From: Sulfuritalea sp.
GTDB taxonomy: Bacteria > Pseudomonadota > Gammaproteobacteria > Burkholderiales > Rhodocyclaceae
Assembly (NCBI GenBank): GCA_016712985.1
Contig: JADJQA010000005.1
Location: 1 to 64,000 of the forward strand
Direction of reading: 5' to 3'
Length of the DNA: 64,000 nucleotides
A program made the position numbers and the translations under genes. Within the stretch, counting starts at the first letter, position 1, and every line of letters starts with the position of its first letter. The notes under the pieces were generated by a model, which was not told the origin of the DNA, ran no database searches, and worked only from the letters and a program-made list of their open reading frames with translations. This document shows, one piece after another, positions 34,330 to 44,180 of the stretch.

Positions 34330-34744
34330 AGCGCTGCATGAAGCGCTCCTGTTCCTCTTCGGTCAATCCATCGAACTCGATTTCGACGCGATGGCGCTCA
34401 AGGCGCACGCTGCCGATTTCGAGCGGCGGCATCGCGGTCAGGCGCAGCGACCAGCCGCGCCCGAAAAACATGCCAGCGGACTCGCATATCTGCGCCTCGC
34501 CGGTGGCCGCCGGCAGGATGCGCAGGAAATCCTGTCGCGTAATGGTTGCATCGCGCTCTGCGGGTGGAATGAAGGCGCCGTCGAGCAGTACCAGATGGAC
34601 CAGCCTGGGCGGCAGGCTGAAACTTTCGATCACTTGCGCAACGCTGCTCCCTTCGGGGAGTTCCAGGGCAAAAGCATTGGTCTTTTTGGCTTCGGCCGGC
34701 AGGTAGTCCTGCAATTGCGCAAACAGCTTGAAGGTGATTCTCAT
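34298..34744 (-). CDS. MoaD/ThiS-like protein with extended C-terminus, last gene of the aor operon
   Basis: The first 80 residues have the ubiquitin-like sulfur-carrier pattern (MRITFKLFAQLQDYLPAEAK, LPEGSSVAQVIESFSLPPRL, VLLDGAFIPPAERDATI). There is no Gly-Gly end at the usual length. Instead the chain goes on for about 60 residues (FFGRGWSLRLTAMPPLEIGS, VRLERHRVEIEFDGLTEEEQ) and finishes GGG. It lies 28 bases after aorC on the same strand. A dedicated carrier for tungstopterin synthesis or insertion into AorB is the likely role, by context. Confidence 0.75.
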   Translation of the reverse strand: MRITFKLFAQLQDYLPAEAKKTNAFALELPEGSSVAQVIESFSLPPRLVHLVLLDGAFIPPAERDATITRQDFLRILPAATGEAQICESAGMFFGRGWSLRLTAMPPLEIGSVRLERHRVEIEFDGLTEEEQERFMQRFTLHYQRGGG

Positions 34745-34772
34745 GGATTGCGCCGGGGCCGACGGACGAACG

Positions 34773-36025
34773 TCATGCCGCTTTCTGCGCGGTCCCCAGA
34801 TAGGCGGCCATGAAGCCGGTGGGATCGGCCAGCAGGCGGTCCTTCCAGCCGCCCAGCGGTGCTTGCGTCTGGATCAGGCCGCGCAGGGCGCCGACGTGAT
34901 CGGTCCAGCCGATGCTCGTGGCGCCGATCAGCACGTCATCGCGAAATTGCAGCGAGAGATAGCGGCCATTGGCCTCATCGACCAGTTCCACACCCGAGCC
35001 GCCCTGCTCCTTGCCGACGCCTTGCCATTGGCCGAAGGAAGTGGAGATCAGGCCGAGGGTGTCGAGCACGTTGATCGCCAGGCTGCCTTGCGACTCGGCA
35101 TTGCCGCCGGCCATGTTGTGCGCGGCGATGCGCGCCTGGTCGACGGCGTTGGGCTGGATCGCATTCAGTTCGGGCCGGCCGGTATGAAAATCCAGCGCCT
35201 CCGTCACGTCGCCGGCCGCATACACGTCGGGCAGGTTGGTACGCATGCGGGCGTCGACGCGGATGCCGCGCTCGATCTTCATGCCGCTGCCTTCGAGGAA
35301 GCCGATGCAGGGCTTGACGCCGGCCGCGCAGATCACCAGATCGGCGACGATGTCCGTGCCGGTGCTCAGCGTCGCGTGCAGTTCGGCGCCACGCTGGGCA
35401 AGGCGCGTCACGCCGGCATTGAGATGCACGGCGACGCCCTTGCCTTCCACCCAATGACGGATCATGGCGCCGGCGCGCGGTCATCATGCGCGGCACCATG
35501 CGGCCGCCCATTTCGACGATGGCAAGTTTGACGCCGCGGGCAGCCAGGGCCTCCATGATGATGCAGCCGATGAATCCGGCGCCGATCTGCAGCACGCGCG
35601 CGCCGCGCGTCGCCTTGGCGGCAATCGCGCGGGCATCGTCGAGGGTCCAGCAGGTATGCACGTTGGGCAGGTCCATGCCCTCGATCTTCGGCCGGATCGG
35701 CTGTGAGCCGGTGGCGATCAGCAGGCGGTCGTAGGGCAGGCGTTCGCCGGTGGCAAACTCCACCTGCTTCGCGGCCGCATCGAGCCTGGTCACGCGACCT
35801 TCGATCAGGTGGATGCGCTGCCTGGCGTAGTGATCGTGGAGCTTGCGCAGATGCGTGCCGCTCTCGGCGATCCTGCCGATCAGCAAATAGGGAATCGCCA
35901 TGCGTGAATACGGCGGCTCCGGCTCGTCGCCGATCAGGGCGATCTCGGCGTCCGGTTGCAGCCGGCGCAGGGTTTCCCGCGGCAACCAGTCCGGTCGGGC
36001 CGTTGCCGATGATGATGTGTTTCAT
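34773..36025 (-). CDS. aorC: FAD/NAD(P)-binding subunit of aldehyde oxidoreductase, two frameshifts
   Basis: This pyridine-nucleotide-disulfide oxidoreductase fold reads as one protein of about 417 residues after two frame corrections. The start MKHIIIGNGPTGLVAA (FAD site GxGxxG) must pass near 35978 into ETLRRLQPDAEIALIGDEPE. That frame continues through LLIATGSQPIRPKIEG and the NAD site VLQIGAGFIGCIIMEALAAR. Near 35470 it must pass into MIRHWVEGKGVAVHLNAGVT, then ICAAGVKP and the FAD-binding VYAAGDVTEALDF. In the characterised Aromatoleum enzyme the third subunit carries FAD and reduces NAD+. The breaks resemble the other indels of the window. Confidence 0.8.
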
Positions 36026-36210
36026 GGGGAACCTCCAGGAACTTGCACCGCAGGGAGTGCGTCCTTCGACGGGCTCAGGACGAACGGAACAGACACGGCC
36101 CGCGGCTCAGGACAAGCGGAAGACGCACGGTCCGGCTCGGGATGAACGGAAGACACCTGGTCCGATCATGGTGAGCCTGTCGGACCACGCGTCCCCCGTG
36201 CCTACCGGAT
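36026..36210. repeat. Intergenic imperfect tandem repeats between aorB and aorC
   Basis: Three imperfect units about 31 bases long start near 36072, 36104 and 36134. Each contains GGCTCAGGA or GGCTCGGGA followed by GAACGGAA or AAGCGGAAG and a CACGG or CCTGG end. The first unit belongs to a dispersed word (CTTCGACGGGCTCAGGACGA) also found at about 43253-43276. Confidence 0.6.
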
Positions 36211-38058
36211 CTAGAGTCCCAGCCGCGCCAAGGTGTCCTTGCTTGGAACGCCCTGGGCATCCCAGCCACGCGCCTTGTAGTACTCCGGCAGCATCTTCTC
36301 GACGCCCGACACCAGGCCCTTGGCCGGTCCGGTCTTGGCCGGTTCGGTCTTCAGGCGCGGCGGCAGGTCGTCGTCCTTGGCGGTAAAGCCGGCGGCGTTG
36401 TTGAACAGGCGTTCCATGTTCCAGATGCGCTCGCCCAGTTCGTTCAGCTTCTCCATGGTCCAGGTGCCTTCGCAGGCCGTGTCGACCTGGGTCTGCAGGT
36501 CGGCCAGCGTCCAGGCGAAGGTGGTGAACACGCACAGACCGGATGAATCGAAGGCTCCGGTGGCGTCCTGGAAGGCTTTGACCAGGTCGGCCTTGCCTTC
36601 GGTCGCCAGCGGATCGGTCTTCACCGGAATGCCGAACACCTCGGAGGCGACCGTGTAGCCACGCAGGTGGCAGGCGCCGCGATTCGATGTCGCATAGGCC
36701 AGGCCGATGCCCTGGATGCCGCGCGGATCGTAGGCCGGGAATTCCTGGCTCTTGACGGTCATCGAGAGTTCGGGATGGCCGTATTTCTCGGTCAGGCGCT
36801 TCGAGCCAAGGCCTAGTTCCTTGCCGAAGCCGCGCCCTTCCGCGGTCATGTGGGCAAAATCGATCAGGGCCTGGGCCGAACCGAACGGGGATTCCATGCC
36901 GAGCTGTTCCTTGCTCAGGACGCCCATGGTGAACAGTTCCATCACGGCGCCGACGGTGGCGCCGAAGGTGATCGGGTCCATGCCATCTTCATTGCAGATA
37001 TAGTTGGCGACGGTCAAGGCGTCAAGGTCATTGACGCCGTTGGCGGCGCCCAGCGACCAGGCGTTCTCGTATTCGAGTCCGCCCGAAGCACCCCAGTACT
37101 TGGGACTGTTGACCACGCTGAAGTGGTTCTGGTCGACCTGCGAAACGCGTCCGCAGGCAATGGTGCAGCCAAAGCAGGCAGCGTTGGTGACGAGGTTGGC
37201 CTTGCCGTCGGTGGGCCGCTTTTCGTGCATGGCTTCGCCGGAGATGTCGCGCGCGCCTTCGAATTGCACGTCCTGCGAATTGCGCGTGGGCAAGGCGCCC
37301 ATTTCGTTGATGACGTTCATCAGGACCTGCGTGCCGTACTTGGGCAGTCCGGCGCCGGTGACGGGGTGATCGGCGAGGACCTTCTTCGCCGCCACGGTGG
37401 CCGCCATGAAGGCCTTGAAATCCTTGATGCCGGAGACCCCGGCGGTGCCGCGCACGGCAACGGCCTTGAGGTTCTTCGAGCCCATCACGGTGCCGACGCC
37501 GGAACGCCCGGCGGCGCGGTGCAGGTCATTGACGACACAGGCATAGAGCACGCCGTTCTCGCCCGCCCGGCCGATCGAGGCAACCCGCGTCTGCGGATCC
37601 TGGTGGGTCTTCTTGATGATTTCCTCGGTGTCCCAGGTGGTCTTGCCCCACAGGTGGGAGGCATCCTTCAGTTCGGCCTTGTCGTTCTCGATCGAAAGGT
37701 GAACGGGCTTGGGGCTCCTGCCTTCGAAAATGATCATGTCCCAGCCGGCCATCTTGAGTTCGGCGCCGAAGTAACCGCCGGAATTCGAGCAGGCGATGGC
37801 TCCGGTCAGCGGTCCCTTGGTGATCACCGAATAGCGGCCGCCGGTCGAGGCCATGGTGCCGGTCAGCGGTCCGGTGGCCATGATCAGCTTGTTGGCCGGC
37901 GCGAGCGGATCGACCTTCGGGTCGACTTCCTCGACGAAGTATTTGGTGGCCAGCCCGCGCTGGCCCAGGTACTGCTGCGCCCACTGCATGTTGAGCGGTT
38001 CGGACTTGCACTGCCCGTTGGTCAGGTCAACGCGCAGGATTTTTCGTGTCCATCCCAT
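36211..38058 (-). CDS. aorB: Tungsten-dependent aldehyde:ferredoxin oxidoreductase, large subunit
   Basis: This catalytic subunit oxidises aldehydes to acids at a W-bis-pyranopterin. The 615-residue protein begins MGWTRKILRVDLTNGQCKSE, with domain 1 motifs LIMATGPLTGTMASTGGRYS and SNSGGYFGAELKMAGWD. The [4Fe-4S] site is ACFGCTIACGR (C-x2-C-x3-C), with a later Cys in SSGLCVFTTF. The tail is Lys/Pro-rich (TEPAKTGPAKG). The start has GAGGAGA 6 bases upstream. The order Fe-S protein, large subunit, FAD protein, MoaD-like protein matches the aor operon of Aromatoleum, whose enzyme oxidises aromatic and aliphatic aldehydes. Substrate range here is inferred. Confidence 0.93.
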   Translation of the reverse strand: MGWTRKILRVDLTNGQCKSEPLNMQWAQQYLGQRGLATKYFVEEVDPKVDPLAPANKLIMATGPLTGTMASTGGRYSVITKGPLTGAIACSNSGGYFGAELKMAGWDMIIFEGRSPKPVHLSIENDKAELKDASHLWGKTTWDTEEIIKKTHQDPQTRVASIGRAGENGVLYACVVNDLHRAAGRSGVGTVMGSKNLKAVAVRGTAGVSGIKDFKAFMAATVAAKKVLADHPVTGAGLPKYGTQVLMNVINEMGALPTRNSQDVQFEGARDISGEAMHEKRPTDGKANLVTNAACFGCTIACGRVSQVDQNHFSVVNSPKYWGASGGLEYENAWSLGAANGVNDLDALTVANYICNEDGMDPITFGATVGAVMELFTMGVLSKEQLGMESPFGSAQALIDFAHMTAEGRGFGKELGLGSKRLTEKYGHPELSMTVKSQEFPAYDPRGIQGIGLAYATSNRGACHLRGYTVASEVFGIPVKTDPLATEGKADLVKAFQDATGAFDSSGLCVFTTFAWTLADLQTQVDTACEGTWTMEKLNELGERIWNMERLFNNAAGFTAKDDDLPPRLKTEPAKTGPAKGLVSGVEKMLPEYYKARGWDAQGVPSKDTLARLGL

Positions 38059-38077
38059 GTCTGTCTCCTCGGGTTCC

Positions 38078-38557
38078 TTAAGCGCTGGCGCGCGGTTGGG
38101 TGTCGGTCTTGGCTGCCCACTGACGCATCTTGTCGAGCCCGGTCCAGTCGGCATCGACATAGGTGATGGCGCCGGTGGGGCAAGCCGTGGCGCAGGCTGG
38201 ATCGCCGCCGCAGAGGTCGCATTTCTGCACCTTGCCGGAATCGGCCACATAGTTGATGGTGCCGAACGGGCAGGCAATGGTGCAGACCTTGCAGCCGACG
38301 CAGACATCCTCATGGACGATCTTGGCGCCGGTCGCCGCATCGATGCGGATGGCATCGACCGGGCAGGCCGTCATGCACCAGGCGTCGGCGCATTGCGTGC
38401 AGGTGTAGGGCACCTTGCGCCCCTCATGCTCGAAGTTGAAGACCTTGATGCGCGACTTCGAGAGATTGAACATCCCGTAGTTCTCGTACGAGCAGGCCAT
38501 CTCGCATTGCAGACAGCCGGTGCATTTGTTGGCGTCGATGTACAACGATTTCTGCAT
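38078..38557 (-). CDS. aorA: Polyferredoxin subunit of aldehyde oxidoreductase
   Basis: This 159-residue electron-transfer protein has four [4Fe-4S] Cys groups: CTGCLQCEMAC, CTQCADAWCMTACP, CVGCKVCTIACP and CDLCGGDPACATACP. The arrangement is that of DMSO-reductase/AOR-type small subunits (HycB-like). It carries electrons between AorB and AorC. There is no signal peptide, so it is cytoplasmic. It is first of the operon and 19 bases before aorB. AGGAG lies 5 bases before the start. Confidence 0.92.
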   Translation of the reverse strand: MQKSLYIDANKCTGCLQCEMACSYENYGMFNLSKSRIKVFNFEHEGRKVPYTCTQCADAWCMTACPVDAIRIDAATGAKIVHEDVCVGCKVCTIACPFGTINYVADSGKVQKCDLCGGDPACATACPTGAITYVDADWTGLDKMRQWAAKTDTQPRASA

Positions 38558-38708
38558 GATGTCTCCTTTTTTCTGGTTGTTGCCGCCGCGCTGAAACGTC
38601 GATTTCCCCGTTGCCGGGATATGCGAGAACGTGCCTATTCTAGGCCCCGGAAAAAAATGTTAGAAAAACTTTCGATGCCGCAGCGCAGCATCGAAAAATG
38701 CCCGCCGC

Positions 38709-39563
38709 TCAGGCCAGCAGAAACTCCCGCACCGGAGCAATTTGCGCGGCATCCATCAGCATCGGCGCATGACCGACTCCGGCCACTTCGATCAATCTTG
38801 CGCGCGGTCCGCGCTGGCTCATTTGCAGCGCTGTCTCATGCGTCAGCACGTCGGAATTCGCCCCGCGCAGCAGCAAGGTCGGACATGCGATTCCATCGTA
38901 GAGCGGCCACATTTCGATGTCCTTGCCGCCGCAGCTCGCCTGCATCTCGCGATAGCGTTGCGCGATGCCCGGGTCGTAGGCAAACACCAGTTTGCCGTCG
39001 GCGGCAGTACGCAGCAGATGCACGGTCAGGTGCCGCCACTGCGCATCCGAAAGGCTGCCGAAAGGCGCCGAAACGAAACGCACGAAGGCTTCCGCGTCGT
39101 CGATGCCATCGAAGCGCGGCGCCTTGCCGAGGAATTCTCCGACGCGCACCAGCGAGGCCGCGGAAAGCACCGGGCCGATGTCATTCAGCACCAGTCGCGT
39201 GATCGGGCTCTCGGGCCTTGACGCCAGCGCCATGCCAATCAATCCGCCCATCGAGGTGCCGACCCAGTGCACGGTCTCCACGTCAAGCCGCGCCAGCAGC
39301 GTCGTCATGTCGGCGCAATATTGCGGCAGGTCGTACAGCGACTTGTTGCGCAGCCAGTCGCTGCGGCCCCGACCCACCACATCCGGACAGACTACGCGGT
39401 AGTCGGCGGCCAGCGCCTGTGCGAGAGAATCGAAGTCGCGCGAGCAGCGTGTCAGGCCATGGGCGCAGACCAGCACCCGCGGATTCGCCGCGTCGCCCCA
39501 CTCCACGTAGGCCATCTGATGAAAGCCATCGGCACTCAGGCATTTCACTTTTCCTTCACGCAT
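38709..39563 (-). CDS. Alpha/beta hydrolase
   Basis: This 284-residue serine hydrolase fold has the oxyanion region HGLTRCSRDF, the nucleophile elbow GTSMGG (Ser104), and a late His in GVGHAPML. An acid is probably in LLRGANSDVL. The cap region is short. Substrate is unknown; such enzymes act on esters, lactones or C-C bonds. It lies 21 bases downstream of the SrkA-like kinase gene on the same strand. Confidence 0.85.
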   Translation of the reverse strand: MREGKVKCLSADGFHQMAYVEWGDAANPRVLVCAHGLTRCSRDFDSLAQALAADYRVVCPDVVGRGRSDWLRNKSLYDLPQYCADMTTLLARLDVETVHWVGTSMGGLIGMALASRPESPITRLVLNDIGPVLSAASLVRVGEFLGKAPRFDGIDDAEAFVRFVSAPFGSLSDAQWRHLTVHLLRTAADGKLVFAYDPGIAQRYREMQASCGGKDIEMWPLYDGIACPTLLLRGANSDVLTHETALQMSQRGPRARLIEVAGVGHAPMLMDAAQIAPVREFLLA

Positions 39564-39584
39564 CGGGTTCCTTCCTTCTGTTGG

Positions 39585-40577
39585 CTATCCGCGGCCGAAT
39601 CCCGCCGGCTCCTGCATCGCGGCGATCTGTTCGCGCAGTTCGAGGATACGCTCTTCCCAGTATCGATTCGTCGCGAACCACGGAAACGCGGCCGGGAAAG
39701 CCGGATCGTTCCAGCGCCGCGCCAGCCACGCCGAATGATGCATCAGGCGCAAAGTGCGCAGGGCTTCGAGCAGGTGCAGTTCCCGGTCATCGAATTCGCG
39801 GAAGCTCTCGTAGCCCGCCAGTACATGTCCGAACTGCCGCCCCATCTCTTCCGCGTCGCCGGAAAGCAGCATCCACAGATCCTGTATCGCCGGCCCCATG
39901 CGGGCATCGTCGAAATCGACGAAGTGCGGGCCATCCTGCGTCCACAGCACGTTGCCGGCGTGGCAATCGCCGTGCAGGCGCAGACGCTTGACGTCGCCTG
40001 CGCGCGCAAAGCAATGGCGCAAGCCGTCCAGCGCCTGATCGGCAACGCCCTGCCACACTGATTCGAGTTCCGGCGGAATCACGCGATTGGCCAGCAGCCA
40101 GTCGCGTGGCTCGACGCCGAAGCTCTGCATGTCCAGCGTTTCGCGCACCGCGAACGGATGGCGCGCGCCGACCAGGTGAATGCGCGCCATCAGTCGCCCC
40201 ATCCACTCCAGTATCGCCGGCTCCGCGAACTCCGGCGCGCGCCCACCCTGCCGCGGGAAGACCGAGAAGCGGAAGCCGCGATGCGCAAACAGGGTCTTGC
40301 CGTCGATGACCAGCGGCGTTACCACCGGCAGTTCCTCCGCCGCCATCGCCGCGGTGAAGGCGTGCTCCTCGCCGATCTGTGCATCGCTCCAGCGGCCCGG
40401 CCGGTAGAACTTGGCGATTACCGGCGCACTGTCCTCGATGCCGATCTGCCAGACCCGGTTCTCGTAGCTGTTGAGCGCCATCAGGCCGCCGTCGCAGCGA
40501 TAGCCGACACTCTCCAGAGCATCGAGGATGCGCTCCGGGTTCAGGCCGGCAAAGGGGATCGAATGGCTGGGAGGCAT
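39585..40577 (-). CDS. srkA: SrkA/RdoA (YihE)-type stress-response kinase
   Basis: This 330-residue protein is of the YihE/APH kinase superfamily. Motifs are the start FAGLNPERILDALESVGYRC, N-lobe NSYENRVWQIG and VIAKFYRPGRW, catalytic loop LHGDCHAGNVLW (H-G-D...N), and metal motif FVDFDDARMGPAIQDLW. In E. coli the homologue is a Ser/Thr kinase protecting against oxidative and envelope stress. Betaproteobacterial proteins share this length. The segment upstream of the start holds REP-like words. Confidence 0.9.
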   Translation of the reverse strand: MPPSHSIPFAGLNPERILDALESVGYRCDGGLMALNSYENRVWQIGIEDSAPVIAKFYRPGRWSDAQIGEEHAFTAAMAAEELPVVTPLVIDGKTLFAHRGFRFSVFPRQGGRAPEFAEPAILEWMGRLMARIHLVGARHPFAVRETLDMQSFGVEPRDWLLANRVIPPELESVWQGVADQALDGLRHCFARAGDVKRLRLHGDCHAGNVLWTQDGPHFVDFDDARMGPAIQDLWMLLSGDAEEMGRQFGHVLAGYESFREFDDRELHLLEALRTLRLMHHSAWLARRWNDPAFPAAFPWFATNRYWEERILELREQIAAMQEPAGFGRG

Positions 40578-40617
40578 GGCTGGAGCCGATTATAGTTATG
40601 GATCCTCTGAATATGCC

Positions 40618-40687
40618 CGCCACTCCGGCGAAAGCCGATGTCTAGGTGTTTGAAAACACTGGATTCCGGCCTGCGCCGGAATGACGA
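40618..40687. repeat. REPIN-like pair of REP words
   Basis: CACTCCGGCGAAAGCCG and, in opposite sense, ATTCCGGCCTGCGCCGGAAT flank a 30-base centre holding GTGTTTGAAAACAC, itself a palindrome. It lies between the srkA start and the comEC stop. Same family as 10185-10212 and the two words inside 31255-31449. Confidence 0.65.
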
Positions 40688-40710
40688 TTCTGGACTTGTT
40701 CAGCGCTTCC

Positions 40711-43112
40711 TTATGGCCGCGGTGCGTGCCAGTAGCGCCGTCGCACCTCGCGCTGATGCCGGAAGCTGACGCCAGTACTGCCGAGGCCCACGCTCACCGC
40801 GCCGTCGCTGTCGGTGCGATGCAGGCGCGCGCCGCTTTGCGCATGGCGTTCCACCACATCCTCCTTCGGGTGGCCGAAGCGATTCCGGTAACCGACCGGA
40901 AAGATCACATCGCGCGCCGCAACCGCGGCGATGAACTCGGGCGTCGATGAAGTCCGGCTGCCGTGATGGGGCGCCGTCATCACATCGGCCGCCAGACTGG
41001 CGGGATGGCGCTCAAGCAGCGCGCGTTCCGAAACCGCCTCGATATCCGAGGTCAACAACATCGACTTGCCGCCTGCCGTCACGCGCAACACACAACTCAA
41101 GTCGTTGGTCTTGCGCGAAAGCAGTTCACGACCGGGATGCAGCGTCTCGAAGCGCACGCCGTCCCAGTCCCAGTCATCGCCGTCGGCGCAGGGCTGTTGC
41201 GGCACCGGTTGCGCCGACAGGGCGTGCTCGAAAGGCAGTGAGCTTTTCAGCATCGCCACCGGCAACGCCGCCAGCACCGACGCTGCGCCACCCTCATGAT
41301 CCTTGTCGGCATGACTGATCACCAATACGTCGAGGCCGCGCACTCCCAGCGCCCGCAAGTAGGGCGCGATGATCCGGTTGCCGCTGTCGGCGTCCGCCGA
41401 GAACGCCGGCCCGGCATCGAACAGCAGATCGTGCGCGGCTGTCTGCACATGAATCGCCAGCCCCTGACCGACATCCAGCACCGTGACCTCTGCCGTACCC
41501 GGCGCGGGTCGCGGCGGCAGCACCGTCAGCAGCGGCAGGAAGGCCAGCACGCCCAGCCAGCGCGCCGGAAAACCTCGCTGCAGCAGCAGCCAGACGCCGC
41601 CGGCCAGCGCCAGCAGCACTGCCCAGGCCGGCGGCGCAGCCTGCTGCCACATCGCCAGTGGCAGCCCGGCGAGCCAATCGACAAATACCATGAGCCAGCT
41701 CGTGATCAGGTGCGCAAGGCTCAGCAGCGGGTCGAGCGAGGCCATGGCCGCAGCCAGTACCAGGGGCGTGATGACAAGGCTGATCAGCGGAATCGCCAGG
41801 GCATTGGCCAACGGCGAAACCAGGGAGAACTGCTGGAACAGCGCCAGCAACGCCGGCAGCATGCCGAGTGTGACCGCCCATTGCGCACGCCCCCATTCAA
41901 TCAGCCAATGCGCGGCGCCGAGCCGGCCGGCGCCGATATGGAACAGCAGTGCCACCGCGCCGAACGAGAGCCAGAAGCCGGCCGCCAGCACCGCCCACGG
42001 ATCGAGCAGCAAGACCAGCAGCAGTGCCAGCAGCAGCACCCGCGAGGCAGCCACGTCGCGCCCGGACAGCCGCGCGACGGCCACCACGCCGAGCATGTAC
42101 AGCGTGCGCTGCGCCGGCACCGCGAAGCCGGCCAGCAGGCAATACAAGAATGCCGCCAGAAACCCGCCGGCTGCCGCCGCATGTTGTGCCGGCAAGCGCA
42201 GCGGCAGCCGCGCCGAGCGACGCCACAGCCGGTTGATCAAGACATAGGCCAGCCCGGCGAACATGGTGATATGCAGGCCGGAAATGCTCATCAGATGGGT
42301 GATCCCGGTGCGGGCGAAGGTCTGCCACAACTCGGCATCGATCGCCTGCTGGTCGCCGACGGCCAGCGCGATCAGGAATCCCCGGTGTAGGGCGCGTCGG
42401 GCAGCGCCGCGCGGAAACGGTCGCGAATGCTTTCGCGCAGCATCTCGACCATGTAAGCCGGCCGCCACACCCGCGCATCGAGGCGTTCGGCGCTGCGCGG
42501 GCGCACATAGCCGGTGGCGCGGATGCCGCGCTCGAACAGCCAGGCCTCGTAGTCGAAGCCATGCGGATTGAGGTTGCCGTGCGGCCGCTTCAGCCGCACC
42601 GTGAAATGCCAGCGCTCGCCGGCGCGAACGGGAATCAGCGGCGAAGCGTCGTCGTCCGCGTCATCGCGGCCGCGGTACCAGGCCAGCGAAATTCGCGGCG
42701 GCACGCCGGCCGGCGCGTTCTCGACATCGAACTCGAAGCGCACGCCGCGCTCCAGCCCCTGCGGCAGCCCGGCGACCACGCCGCCCAGTTGGATGTCGCT
42801 ACCTTCGATGGCGGCCGGGAGTTCGTCCGACAGGCGCAAATGGGCGAAGCTCGCTGCCCAAACGATCCCGAGAACCGCCGCCGCAAGGATCCACACCCCG
42901 GCCCGGACAATCCGGCCGACGTTGCATGCCACCCCAGGTGATGGCGCGAACCACCGAGGTCCCCAGCGCCACAGGGTCAGCAGCAGAAGGAAAGCGGTTC
43001 CCAGACCGACCAGCGACACCGCGGAAGGCAACACCGGCTGCTGCTGCAATAGCCAAATGCCGCCAGCGAAAGCGAGAACAAAAAGGCGCATGTCCAATAG
43101 TAGACGATGCAC
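40711..43112 (-). CDS. comEC: ComEC/Rec2 DNA-uptake channel protein, frameshifted
   Basis: This polytopic membrane protein carries single-stranded DNA across the inner membrane in natural transformation. The first 240 codons hold N-terminal membrane segments and an OB-like domain (LKRPHGNLNPHGFDYEAWLF, ERGIRATGYVR) up to PDAPYTG near 42380, then a frameshift. The second frame has LIALAVGDQQAIDAELWQTF, the ComEC core TGITHLMSISGLHITMFAGL, and many membrane helices. A metallo-beta-lactamase-like domain closes it (LDVGQGLAIHVQ, ISHADKDHEGG, TAPHHGSRTS). Corrected length is about 800 residues, normal for the family. The join is probably a sequence error. Confidence 0.88.
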
Positions 43113-43344
43113 ACGGTGCCGACTGACGCCCTGCCGGACCAGTCCGGCTGAACCACGAGCAGTCTCGGGAGCGAAGTAAAGTGTTGGTCAGCACCCATCG
43201 CTCCGTTTGGCCTGCGCTTGTCGAAGGCCCTTGCTGGCGACGGCTATGGGGTTCGACAGGCTCACCACGAACGGAAAATCCCAACACTTTCCGTCGCACC
43301 CAGCAGTTCCGTTACGCCGGAGGACCTCGCAGGGCCGAGTGAAA
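43113..43344. other. Intergenic region upstream of comEC with a dispersed repeat word
   Basis: No gene is seen. GTTCGACAGGCTCACCACGA with ACGG after it (about 43253-43276) is a variant of the word at 36065. Two segments, AGTGTTGGTCAGCACCCATC (about 43179) and the inverse-like AACACTTTCCGTCGCACCCA, suggest a small imperfect inverted arrangement. Confidence 0.4.
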
Positions 43345-43935
43345 CTAGGCCTTCAGCGCGACACTGATCTCGGCAAAAGTCTGGGCGATCTCGCTGGTCT
43401 CCACCGGCTGGCCCAGTTGCACGGCAATTTGCGAAGCGGAGAACAAGCCACGCAGGACCTGGCGGCCTGACGCATCGGTGTCGACCACCGCCGCATGCCG
43501 CCGCCCCTTCGCCTTGAGCGTCGCCACCACGTTGCCGACATGCGCGCGGAGCACCTCGTCCATGCTGATGACTTCGAGCCGCTCCTGTGGCGTCATGATG
43601 TCGCGTACCAGGGCTTCTTCGCGGGAGATGCCGCGCGCGCTGATGTTCTGCAAGACCTTCTCGCCAAGCAGATCATTCGTCGTGATGATGCCGAGGACAT
43701 GATTCTCCACATTGACCACCAGCAGCAAACGCACTCCGCGCCTGCGCATGACTCGCATGCAGGTATCGAGACCGACATCGGGATCGATGGTGAAGGCGGT
43801 TACCTTCTGGAAGTCGGTCATCGCCGACACTGCGGGATCTTCGGGCACGACAGTCGGCGGCAGGGCCTGCGCCGGACGGTGAAAGCGGGTGCCGGACTGC
43901 AGCGGTCGATCGGGCAGCGGCGAATACTGGCGCAT
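43345..43935 (-). CDS. CBS-domain protein
   Basis: This 196-residue protein consists mainly of two CBS motifs. The first is around VTAFTIDPDVGLDTCMRVMR and LLLVVNVENHVLGIITTNDL; the second is around LEVISMDEVLRAHVGNVVAT and HAAVVDTDASGRQVLRGLFS. CBS pairs bind adenine nucleotides and regulate a partner. No catalytic domain is attached. The start at 43935 has AAGGAG 9 bases upstream, better than the frame beginning at 44082. Confidence 0.82.
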   Translation of the reverse strand: MRQYSPLPDRPLQSGTRFHRPAQALPPTVVPEDPAVSAMTDFQKVTAFTIDPDVGLDTCMRVMRRRGVRLLLVVNVENHVLGIITTNDLLGEKVLQNISARGISREEALVRDIMTPQERLEVISMDEVLRAHVGNVVATLKAKGRRHAAVVDTDASGRQVLRGLFSASQIAVQLGQPVETSEIAQTFAEISVALKA

Positions 43936-44180
43936 GGTGTCTTCTCCTTGGCTGGCTTGATGGCCCGTCCCCTTGGGCAGGCCTTGCCATTCTTCGCTGT
44001 CCGCGAAGTCACCGTCAAGTCCAAAATTTCTATGGGCCCATTGACGCGGGCCACCGGTCTGTCGAAGCGCGAAGAACGGCAAGCGGGGCGGGGCCGGCCA
44101 GGAATGTCCGGTTCATTGCCAAGGCACTTGCCCGCCAGCGCGGGTTATGATCCCCGCACGACAGATTGCAAGGAACAACC

